Shown here: in pieces, positions 12,401 through 24,400 of the stretch
Layout: every line of letters starts with the position of its first letter
Numbering within the stretch: the first letter of the stretch is position 1
From: Cyanoderma ruficeps
Taxonomy: Eukaryota; Chordata; Aves; Passeriformes; Timaliidae
DNA: 64,000 nucleotides
Direction: 5' to 3'
Assembly: GCA_008694505.1 (NCBI GenBank)
Contig: VZDJ01007753.1
Span: 21,262,696 to 21,326,695 of the forward strand
Notes under the pieces: model-generated
Seen by the model: the letters and a program-made list of their open reading frames with translations, nothing else
Database searches by the model: none
What the model was told of the DNA's origin: nothing
Position numbers and translations under genes: made by a program

Positions 12401-15400
12401 TCCATTTCTTTTGCTTTCATATAATAGTTGTGTACCTCAATAGGTGTGAAATTTGCTATAAGTTTCAAGACTTTGGAAAATTTTACATTGGTTGTTGAGA
12501 GAACCACAGGCAATTAGCTGTGACTGTTGCAGACTGGACAGGTGGTCACTCCAACCCTGTCTTATTATATCTGGGTGGCTGTAACATTGTAAAATTGCTT
12601 CTGATGTCATGATATTGGAAGGCAGAAGCATGATTTCTCTCTTAGGACAAGAAAATGCAAGAACAGGTTGGTATTTTAAGATAGGCGAGTCAGCTGATGT
12701 GAGTGAAGTTAGGTGTTGAAATGTTGCTCTGAGTTACATTCTGTTGTATGTGATACTCCTCTGTATATGAATTTATATATATTATATACATTCATATACT
12801 AAATATATATATATTTGGTATTGGCAATAGCCAAACTTACTGGGTGGAAAATTTTAACTATTTTATTTTAAAGGAAAACGTTGCTATTAAATGATTTTAA
12901 CAATGATTTTCAACAATTTTAGTTGATTTTCTTTTTTTTTTCTTCTTTTTTAATTCTTACATAAGGTTGAATTCATGAGTTAGTAGTCCTGAGATACGTA
13001 GATCTGTATCAGTATTCTTTCTTTAAGGTTTTTGGGTTTATTTGTTTCTCTTTCTTTTTTCTTGTGTTTTCTGTTGGTGGTGGTTCTATTGGTTTGGGGG
13101 TTTTGGGGAAAATTGGGATTTTTGTGCTTTCTAATTAATTTCTAATTAATTTATTAAAATATTTAATTAATTTATTTAAATATTTCTGCAAACTTTCTAT
13201 TATACTGTAATTTTACATCAGGGAATTTTGTGAAACAAAACAGTATATCTTTCTTGGGAGGAAATAAACACAGTGTAATTATCATCCATTGCACTTTCTC
13301 CACCAAAATGTTAATATTTTTGTAATAATAAAATTATTCTTTCCCCATTCACAAAACAATTAGTTCTCCAACCTCTGAGTTTTCTGATATTACAGACTGA
13401 ATGTGCATACAGGCATATGCATATTTCAAACTCAGTAATATATGCTTGTACACAGCAATGTCATATTAATACCATTTATACATACTTTACTTCTTAAAAT
13501 TCCACTGGAGATATTGCATTGAACCTTGTAAAAGGTTTTTGTTGTTTGGTTGCCAGGTTGTTGTTTTTTGGGGTTGTTTTGTTTTGTTTTGTTTGTGGGG
13601 AGTTTCTGCTGGTTTTGTTTGTTTATTTGTTTTGCTTCTGATTCTTCTTTCTTACTGTGCTAAAAATAAGGTATATGCTTAGGGATTCCATACAGGCTTT
13701 AACCCCTGGTATTTACTTAGCCACATAAGCATTCAACTCTGTATTTTTATCTGTGTAAACTGCTTCAGGAAATACATGAATAGGGTTTTCAATTTATGCT
13801 TATAAAGTGTGTGTGTTTTTAATGAATTGTGAGAGAGTGAAACCACAAACTTTTGGCATAAAATCCCTTCTTGCATTAAAATGTGCATTCCTGTTATCTT
13901 TTTTAAGAAACTTGTAATCCCTTATCTAAACCTTTATTGACATAAAATTAACTGAAATGTTGTGTGTTTAATGTTGTTTCAAACTTTCAATTGAGCGCAG
14001 TTTGCTTTACAACATCTGAAAGGAAGTTTCAATACTCAGAATGGTCAGTATTTAATCTTAAATGAGATGTTGTTTTAGCAAGAATGATTTAAAATATGTT
14101 ATTTTTGTAATTTTAAAACTGTTTCACAGATGAGAATTTTTTTCAAGAAGCTATTTGTTTCACTGGAAATGCATTCAATTTTCATAATGGCCTATTTGTT
14201 TGTTTGTTTGTTTAGGAAGCAGGAACAGACAAGAGTATTTTTCCTTTACCAGAACCACAGGATTTTTTCCAGGCCTCCCAAGTTAAATTTGAAGACCTAA
14301 TAAAAGACTTAAGGAAACTGAAGAGAGATCTAGAAGGTAACTGGGAACTTTCACATTTATTCTGCTAACAACGAAGTGCCATTTAAAATGTGATCTTTAT
14401 GAGGTTTTCTTATTGCTAATTAGGTTTATAGTGTTGATTCATTTAGAGTTTTTACACTGTGGCACAAATTACTCACATAAATTAGAAAGAAAAAAAATTA
14501 ACTCATGACTTAATAAAAATGAAAGTAGAGATCCTGAAAAGTAATTTTCCCTTTTACAATCAAAAGGCCCCTAAAGAAATCTTTCTGAATATTTCTTTAG
14601 TTATGTGTGAAATTTTTCTCTGGCTTCTCCAGAACTATGTGTTTAACTGTAGATATCTGTTAGCTCCATAACATAAATACTTTCTTCAGTACTTGTATAA
14701 CAACAATTTAAAAGCTACAAGAAAGAGTTGGATGCTATTAATGTAGAAATAAAACACAGCTTGCCAAGGCAGAGCAAAGGGAAATTGAAAGCTCCAGTTC
14801 AAAATATTTTCACCCTGGGACATAAAATAAACATTTAAAAATGTTTATTACAAAGAGGGGCTCAGAAACCCAACTCATCTATCAATCAAGGTACTGAGTG
14901 GAAATAAAGTAGGAAGGGTTGTTCTCTTAAGTATTCCAAGCAGTTTCTTTTTTATTTTGTGCTGCATGCAATTTTCTAAAATAAATTCAGCAAATGATGA
15001 CTGAATATTTTAAGCTTTTTTCTTGTTACAGGAAAGTTTGTACTTTACTAAGGGAATTCTGTGTGGAAGATGGGGTTTAGGAAGAGAATCTGCATAAAAA
15101 CTTTTATATTTAGATTTACATGTTTGCACCAGAATGGAATAGTACTTTTATAATAAGAGTTGAACAAGATAATTCTTTTCAAACTTTTTTCAATGTAAGG
15201 CGGTGAAAACCGTTACAAAATAGTTTATCCTTACAGCTAGGGATTGCTCTATTAGGTCACTGCCATCCTTAGAATAATTTCAAAGGTTAATAGTGGTAGG
15301 AAAGTATCAGTTGTTGTTTGTTCGACCCGGGCATAAGTGTGTGCTCTATCTCCTCTCATCGCTTGGTCCTGTAAGCCCCTTGGCCTGCCCTCTTTTGGGG

Positions 15401-18400
15401 TAGTTTTTGCAGAAACATGATCTGTGTTTGATCTTGTACTTTTTCAGCATGTAGTCCTGCTGTCATACATCTTAGTTGTGCAGGATCTGCATTGAGGCTG
15501 GAACATTCACATCGTATTTGTTCTACGTTGCAAAGATACAAACAGCAAGTAGGGAAAGCTAAAATCTTCTAAAATAAAAACTTCAGCTTTCTTGTAATCC
15601 CTGATTTCTGTTTGCTGAACCAAATTTTTGTAGGTATTTATAGCAAATCTAGAAAAATTGTTATCTTGAGGTTGTTTTCGTAATTCTTTGTAAAAGTGTA
15701 TGTTAAAGCCAGCCAAAGCAATTAACTTACAAGGTTAATGACAGCAGAGATGTGAAACCGAAAAGGTTGTGAAAATGTTTTCAGATGTTGGTATTTTATC
15801 ACTCAGAAATATGCAGATTCTAACAAGCATTCCTGTGATTATTTCTCTTACATTTAAACAAAGAAACAATCACTTTTATAAGAACTTGTCTTTTTTCAAA
15901 GATTCCTTTTCAAATTTTTTTCTTCAGTTAATGCTCTAGTTAATTTTTAAATCAGAATTTTAATTGAAGAGGTTATAATTTTAACACGTACAACAAAGAT
16001 TTGATGAGTCTCTGTAGTTTATTGTAGCCATTAAAAAGTTGTGGCTGCTGGCAGAATACCAGTGAAAGTCTAAAGCTGAAACAGATGTGAGTAGCAGAAA
16101 CGAAGTCCAGAGAAGCGTCGGGCCCAGCTATCCAGACAGGCGCGGCCCTTCAGATGTAAATAATTTGAACAGTATTAACTGGGGCTGCCTGTGTTATAGG
16201 GTACATAGGATTTGTTTCACAGTTTGTTGGCTAAGGTGGTCTCGAGCTGATTACCTTGGAAGTGGGATGAGACAAAAGTAATAAATGGAAGAGAGGTTTT
16301 CATTGTGTCATTAGGGAGTAAACTAATGTTCCTGTTAGTGACTTCCCTTTCTTCTAGGATTTTTAAGGAACAATTAAAAAAAAAAAAAATCTCATTTCTT
16401 GCAAATGGCAATCTTGATAGTTACTTTTCATATGAGTTGTCATTTAGTATTTAAAAATATATTTGACTAGTTTATCAAGACATTCATTTATGTTTCTAGC
16501 ATGGATATTAACATAGGAAAGATGGAGTTATCATGAGTGTCATTTGTTATAAACCTCATGGTATAAACTTCTGGTTTGAAATACCTAGACACCGTGGAAC
16601 CAAAAGTTCAAATCTAGATGGAGTACAAACCCTTTCATCCTTTTCAGATAAACAGATTGCATTCCATACAATTTGCTATTTTTAAATCTTTCAGATTAGA
16701 CTTTAAAGGTACAGGCTGATTTTACTCTGAAGGGATTAGACTGCAGGTAGACTCAAGAATTCAAAAGGGTTTTGGAGAGCCTTAATCCAACAGGTTTTTA
16801 AAACATATCCCAGAAAAAACTTTTACTCATGAGTGTTTTAGGTTAAAAAGAATAAGAAACAAAAATATGCATTTAATGTAGGCTTTTAAGGGGAAAAAAG
16901 TGAACATTAGATGGTTAAGATGAAAATTCTAGGGTGAAATCTGGTTCCATTTTAATGTCCAACTGAAAAGAAACTGATGTAAACTCAGGTTTTCACTTCA
17001 GGTCTGTTGGTGTATTTCAAAGTTTTTCAAATATTGCACAGTATCATAAGCAGACACATTTATTCATTTAACATGTGCTGGTTAATCTGTAGAGTTATGG
17101 AAAGAAAAGGTTTTGCTTTGCTTAAGATAGTAAGACATCTTATTCCTCATCTCGGGCAATGAATGATTCCCACATTTTTCTTTCCCTATGACCAAACATG
17201 ATTTACCTTCTAATTTGGACAATGCCACTTGGTATTCTTGAAATTAATATTCTTCTGGAATAAGCACAGAATGTTTTAAATGTGTAATCATAAAAAGATC
17301 TTCAGAAAGAAAGTCACTTTACCGAAGTTTGATAGACTAGTATAAGTTTTACCATGAATCCTTTTATTAATCTGTGTCCAAAGTTGAACAATTTTAAATA
17401 AATTAGTTGCCCTGTAGATTGTTTCCATCTGTCATACTCATTCCTCTTCTTTGCAATACAGTGCATAAAATTTTAAAATTCTGTGCTGCTCTGTTCCTCA
17501 AAGGAAAGCAGTATTAGATGCCTCATGTAATATACTGTGATGTTCATTATATCTTTTTTGTATTCTTGACCTTAACAAATGAAAGAGCAAAGATATTTAT
17601 TGAATTGTTAAAAATGGAAACCAAGCTAGGTCTGTTCTAAGTATTTTCAAGAGTCACTTTTGTTTCTCATAATTAATTAAATTCACTGTAAGAGAGATTG
17701 TAACATTCTGATTCCATTGAAAATCCACATACCCTTTACTTTCCCCTCCTTTCATGGCCACCGGTAGAAATATTGGTTACAATTTTTATACTAGTATTTT
17801 TTTTAGAACTTACATACTTCAGTATATAAATTTTATGAACTTAACTGTGTGGGTGTAGGTGTTTGAAAACACAGGCATGACAGAAAAGAAATAATCTAAA
17901 ATAAAAAGAAGACTTTAGGGGTCTGCTATACTATAGTCAGTTGAAGACAGAAGACATGGTTTCATATTGGGCACCTCTTAACCTAGTTGTTGACAGATTT
18001 GTATCTTGCATAGGTGTGTAACCCCCAGTTTTTCCACATTTGAATAGGAGAACTTCACCAAAACTTAAGTTTATGACAACTCCGTTTTGTAAAATTGCAT
18101 AATCCTTACGAAAAGATTAAAAAAGAAGTAAGTAAATCTATGCATGAAAAGTTGAGGAATTATAGTGATGTGTTGGTCATTTTCACACTGATTTTTATAC
18201 AGAAGCATTACAAATATCTTAAAATGATAGAAAAGTGCAGTTTGGTAGGTTGGAATGTACATCTGGAGATCCTGTGGTCCAGAGCTTTTGAGCAAGAGTA
18301 ATTTCATATTTAGATTAGGCTGTGCAGGGCCATAGTCATCTCAGTTTTGAATCTAAGGATGGAAATCCCAATATGCCTCTCTTGGCACATGTTCCAGAGC

Positions 18401-21400
18401 TTAATTGCTCTCTTGAATATTTTTCTTTATCCGATATGAGAATTTCCTGTGCTGCAACTTGTGACTATTGCTCCATTTTCATTAGATGTGCATTCCTGAA
18501 AAAGTCTGGCTCTGTCTTCTCTCCAGTTATTCAGTAGACAGTTGACATGAAAATCTAGATCCCCAGCCCACTTTCTCTAAATGGGGCTGAGCATACCTGG
18601 CTTCTCCTGCCTCTTCTTCAGGTTCTTCATTTAATTTTCATTCCTAAATGTCATGATGATATAAATAGGTTTTTTTTCAGATATAAATAGATATTATTTA
18701 TAATAAAATACGTTTTTGTTCATAGAAACGGGTCCAGTGGACTGGATGTGACTAGCAAACACCATGCCAGCCATGTCACTCTCTCAATGCTGTCTCTCGG
18801 CATGGCTGATTAGACCAGACTAAACTGTTGCACCTATGCTGCTCTCATTCAGGGCTTCTTCAAGTAGCTATGTATCACATTCTATTGCAAAGCAGGGAAG
18901 AGAATTTAGAAATGAGAAATGGATGGAAGTTGAAAAGAGCCACTCATTCTCGATGTTTTCAGCAACTATTGCTTTAAATAGAGTCAAGGAGGAAACTGAA
19001 AAAAGAAAAAATCAGGAGTTCATGCAGACTAAAACTCTGATTTTTCAGATTTAAAGTACTGAAAAGCATCTGAATTTATCAAGGATTAGAAGGGAATATA
19101 TTTATCAATAGGAAAGCATACAAGGGCAGAAAAGTTTAATTGGTATTATTCCAAGAAGTTAATTTAAAATTGCTAAATGTCTTTTCCCATCAGAGTCGTC
19201 AAACTGAGTGAAAGAGTTTTGTGACAAAATGTCCCATAATTAACTGTAGACTGGTTTTGTTCTAAAGATTAATTGATGACTTCAATTAATAGATGGAGGT
19301 AATTTCTGGTTTTGTTGGATTTCTAGATCCATAGATTGAGAACTTAATTTGGTGAGTTATCATTTATTCAGGTGGAATCATATGTTTAGTTCATACATAA
19401 TACAGCCTTTGGTAAAGTCTGTTCTGTGGACTAGAGCTTTAGTATAATCATGATACAGTAATAATCAAAAGTGCAAGGATTACAGTGTTGGGGGGTTTTG
19501 TCTGTTGTTTGATTTGCTTGATAGACAGTAAGTTTACTGGATCACATCAAGGCAATTGTAAGTATTATATCAATTTTGAGGATTAACTCACTAAATAATT
19601 TGTAGGATCAATAGCTATGTCTTGATAAAAGATTATTGCTTATTCATTACAGGAGGATAGTATTCCGAAAAGTATCAAACACACTCTTCTAAAATATTTT
19701 CAACCAATTGATGCCTTAGTCTAATTTAAATTAAATGTTCTAAGTCAATTTAAAAGAGGGGCTTAAATGTCTGAGTAACGTACATGTCAAAAAATCTTCC
19801 CAGCAGGAGCAGAGAAGTAGCATGATAATTTACAGGACATACTTATTTTAATTTTCTTTATGTTAGTTATATGTTCTTTGAAATTTTGGAAGTGCCAACA
19901 AGTAGAAATTTAAATTGGGTGGTGGAACATGAGGAGCCAAATAGGTGCATGTGTTATTTCTCTAGGTAATAGCATAAAAGAGGCATGTTGTTTTGTATGT
20001 GGTTTCACTGTTTTTGCACAGTCCAGTATTTACATTACCTATTTTGAGGCAATGCAAAATGATGAAAGGAAATGAGCAAAGGATGGCTTTGTACAGGAAA
20101 AGGGGTTTTTTTGCAAGAGTTGGCACTCTTCATTCTCAGAATTTTCTGACCACTTTTTGAATAGTCTCTTGCCTCAGCAGGATGAGATGTATTTCGGTTT
20201 GTTTTGATTTAGAAAGATCCAACACAAGCATTTAAAATGCATTTTCTATATATGCATTAGATTTTATTTTAAAATAAAGCTAACTTTTTTCCAGCGTTAC
20301 GCTGGTTCATTTGTGAATACATTTAGTATAAATTTTTCTAAGTGGATAATTTCTTAAAATTTCATTGATTTTTTCGGTTTTCATAAAACAGGGTAGTATG
20401 GAATGGTTTAAATGGTTTAAACATTCAGATGTATAATAGAGGAGAAAAGCAGTTATGTTTTTGAAGAGTTTACTTCCTGAAAGCAGATGTCTGCATGTGT
20501 GTATAAAGGCACAGGGAGAAAGCTTTCAGTTGGTTAAACAATGGCATGCTGTTAATTTTTTTTATATTTTTTTTGTCCTTTGGCTAAAGAATTCTCGGAA
20601 ATTTCTTGTTAAAAATCATTCTGCGTATGTTAAGATTCTAAAATGAATCTGGGAAATACCAGGTTTATGGTTTTCTGTGCACTTTTTTGTGTGCCCTTTT
20701 AAATAAATACATGTGTATATGTTAAGCATTAGTTACGTAACTTTGAAGGATACATCTGGGAGCAGGTAGTGTACATCTGGGAACAGGAGGAATACTGTCC
20801 CTATCAATGTGTATGATGGATAATGAATTATGTAGTTTGGAATGTGTTAAATAGTAGTGTTGGGAGGAATCATAACTTCATATTTATGGACTACATCAGC
20901 TCTTCCTCTTCATGGAAGTATGCAGTAAGACGGGACAGATTTCTGCTAGAAGTGAGACAGTCACGTATCAAAGACTGAAAGTGTATTTGTTCAGACCGTG
21001 GGGTACAAATTAGTAATAGTGGGGCTAATTACCACTTTGAGGAGTGTTCCTGCTAATATTGCAGGTAGTTTATGAATTCACATGATTTTAAATCTAAGCT
21101 GAATGCTCCAGCTGAACTAAACTTCTACCAGCTTGATAGAACAATTAATTAGGTCCAACTTTATGATCTGTCTTGCGCATAAAATCAGAGATCCAGCAAT
21201 AGAGAGGGAAATAGCAGATCACTTCTGGCTTCTACAGTTTCAGCTATAAACTGTTTCAGCAGTTGCCCAATTCTCTTATATCTGATCCCTCATTCAGTAC
21301 AATAAGTGATAAAGCGTTTGAGTATTTGAAAGGTCCTTTTTTTTTTTCTTAGCACAGTAAAAATCTTAGTTCATCTGATGAAAATACTATTCTTGCTTCT

Positions 21401-24400
21401 TAAAAATGTTGTCTCCCTCTCTATTACCCAGACAAGACTCTTCAATTTCAAAATATTCTTTTTTTTTTGTACTGTTCAGAACGAAGGGAAGTGTTCCAGT
21501 TTCTTAGCAGATTCTGCTAGTGCACAGTTCTACGCTCTTGGCAAATCTTAATGTTGTGTGGAGTTCTGTATGTTTGGATCTTGACACTTAACAAAACTTT
21601 TCTACTAATCATGTGTGCTGGAATCACTTGAAGGAATCTTTCAAAGACTTGACTAGAAAATTATGAGGCTTTAGTCATTATAATCATTTATATGTACTGT
21701 TCAGTCCCTTGCAGTGTGCTTCTCTGCTGATGGGTGCCCTGAATGTAAACTACTGTTTCAGAAGAAGTACATTAAGCAGAGGCTCAAATATGTTGCTATG
21801 GTGTGAAAAATATTTAGTTTTTCTAGCAGTCTTTCTTCATTTTGCTGAATGTATTCTTGAGAAACAATTTTAACAGAAAGGATTTTAAATTATTTGTATA
21901 AAATGTTGATGCACTTTCATCAAACAAGGAGCTAAAAAAGTTTGTTTTAGGTTAGTTGAAATAATATAGGCTTGAAAGTTCCTCTGTATGCCATCACTAA
22001 CTCTAAAAGTTAGTCATGATGTCAAGATGTCTGACTCCTTCAGAATTTGTCAACTTTACAGAGTGTTTTGTATGCCACTAATTAAATTATTTCACTTTCC
22101 ACATCTTAGGACGTATCACTGAAATATTTTTTCTGTCTCATTTATACATGATAGCTAGAGCACCTAAACAGATGCTTATTTCTGTGTGTCATGAGAAAAT
22201 GTGTTTCAGACGAAGACTGGACTTTTTTGCTTACTATCTTCTATCCTCTGAAATTATTTTTTTAAGAAAAAGGAATTATTAATGTGTGAATAAAATAACT
22301 GTATATAGAAGCACATTTCTTCTTTTAAATTAGCCGAAAATATCTTCACAGAACAGTAGCTATACAAGCAGTTAGTAGATTAAAATGTGTATTTAGTTTT
22401 ATGTGTGCTAACACCTTTTTGCATTAAATTTTTGACCTTTATTTAAGGCAATAAAAACCAAGCTTGAGAACAGAGTGCTACCACAGTCTGATGCCCTTTT
22501 ACCTTTTTCTCAGGTAGTTTTGTCTTAGAAAACTTCCCACCCCAGTTCACGGCATTTCCATCTCTGCTTTCTTCAAAGGCTTCTGTATCAGTCAGCCCTG
22601 CTCTGGCTTTGGTGACAGTGCTTCAACGTTCATGTGTTCTATTATTGACATGAACTGATCATCAATATGTGTCCAAAAGGGCAAATAAAATACTGTCTCT
22701 GAAACTTTTCTGAGTCAGTAGCAGCATAGCCTCTTGCAGTTGGAAGTTGTTAAAATCCTTATCACGCTCCCACAGAATGAAGATGAATCTCTTCCCTTCT
22801 GTACATTATTTAAAATTCTATTAGAAAAGAAAATTTATGTGCAAGTTTATACATAAGTGCAAAAGCTCTAGATAGTGCAAAATGCATTCAGTTAGTATCA
22901 TGTGAACAGCTCCAGTAAGTTGGTACCTAAATGCATGTAATAACAGGAGACTATAACCAGTCCTGCAGCAGTGTCCAATAGGTAAACATGCATCTCCACC
23001 AGTAACTATTTGTTTAGCTTGAAAATTTGTTTCGAAGCAAGAAAATTAATAAAGCAAAAACCAAAGTAACTACATCATGAGAAAATTTTATAGCACTTGC
23101 TGAATAATATAAATTTATGAATTTTATTGGATATGTATTAGGTTTTTATTTGGGCGTATAGATTCAAGCTGCGTTAACAGATTTCAGAACTGTAAAAAAT
23201 CACTGAATCACAGAAAAATCACAGAAATTTAGGACTATTTAGCACTACGCTGAATTCATTTGCAGTATGATTTCAAATGCACTTCAAAACAGAAAAGAGT
23301 TCTGAAAAAGAATTAACATATAGTAATCCTTCTGTCAAAGATATGCTTGCATTGTAGCAAAAGAGCAAGCCTGGCAGTATAACCTGCCATACTCTGAACA
23401 GACAGGAGTGGGGGAGTTTTAGCAGCTTCCACAGAGACATAACTCATAGGGGATAGTGTCAGTGACAGGTTTATAGGAATTCATGGTGTTGATACTTGGT
23501 TTTGCTGTCAGGCTGATTCCTGTAAATGCTACTGGTGGGTTCTGGTGAGTAAATAGTTAGTAATTTACTGTTATCAACTTTAAACTATTTTTGGTTTTGT
23601 GTTTACTTTAAAAATGGTGCTTAAAAAATTCCAAATCGTGTCTGATTGACACAGAAATGCTCTTTACGTGAAAGTTTGTTTATGGGCCATGATTCTTTTG
23701 ACAGATTTACAAGTGTCTGTGGAGTTTTAAGACTATTGCCCAATAGGCATTAAGTGAGAGACATTCTATTTTGTAAATATTTTCACTTATATTGGGGATT
23801 TTTGAAGAACTTTTTGAGCCAAGTACTGCATTAAATCTGAAGACAGTGGCAAACTGATAATCAGCAGTTTCCAGCTTTGTTTTAATGTTTTGCTAATGCT
23901 TTCCATTTCTGTGGCCAAGATTTGTAGTGGGTGAAGAATGATATACATCCAACAGTTTGTGAGGGCTTTCAAATACTTTCGCACACTTGTATTTTCTTTA
24001 TTTTCTTTTTTTACTTTTTTTTTTTTTTGGTTGCAATAGCTCATCTAGAAATAAACAATTTTCAAAATAGCATATTACATTCAATTTCCCTAACGTACAG
24101 CTCATACCAAGGAAAAGAACTGAAAGTTTGTTACATTAGTGGAGGATTAGCATCTGTTTGAACTCAGTAATGCTGAAACAGGTTTTTTATTTTCCCAAAT
24201 GATCGTTTTGGAATGAGATGGTGAGAGGTGAAGTGTATGTGTGGTGTGATAGCTGTCAGCTTCCTCAGAATTCCCTCGGATTCCTCAGAATTTCAGAAAG
24301 ATATTTTTTCAGAAAGCAGTTTTTCAGCAAGTGTTTAAAAGAAGGTATGCATAATAGGATCCTTTACCTCCAAATCATTCTAATAAAAACTTAGCTGAAG

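Larger units (their letters stand above)
12286..14215 (+). other. FMN1: FMN1 intron, 1.9 kb, rich in simple sequence
   Basis: Very AT-rich. Holds a 10-bp-arm inverted repeat (12763-12799), a G-run cluster (13091-13117), ATTAATTT-type repeats (13130-13190), a G/T-rich stretch (13553-13640), and a (TTTG)4 tract that forms the acceptor's pyrimidine tract. Confidence 0.8.

Noticed and set aside
23198..23236. AATCACTGAATCACAGAA, resembling a CR1 terminus
   Set aside because: Only the terminal words resemble CR1; the next bases do not continue as CR1 3' UTR, so it is too short to call.
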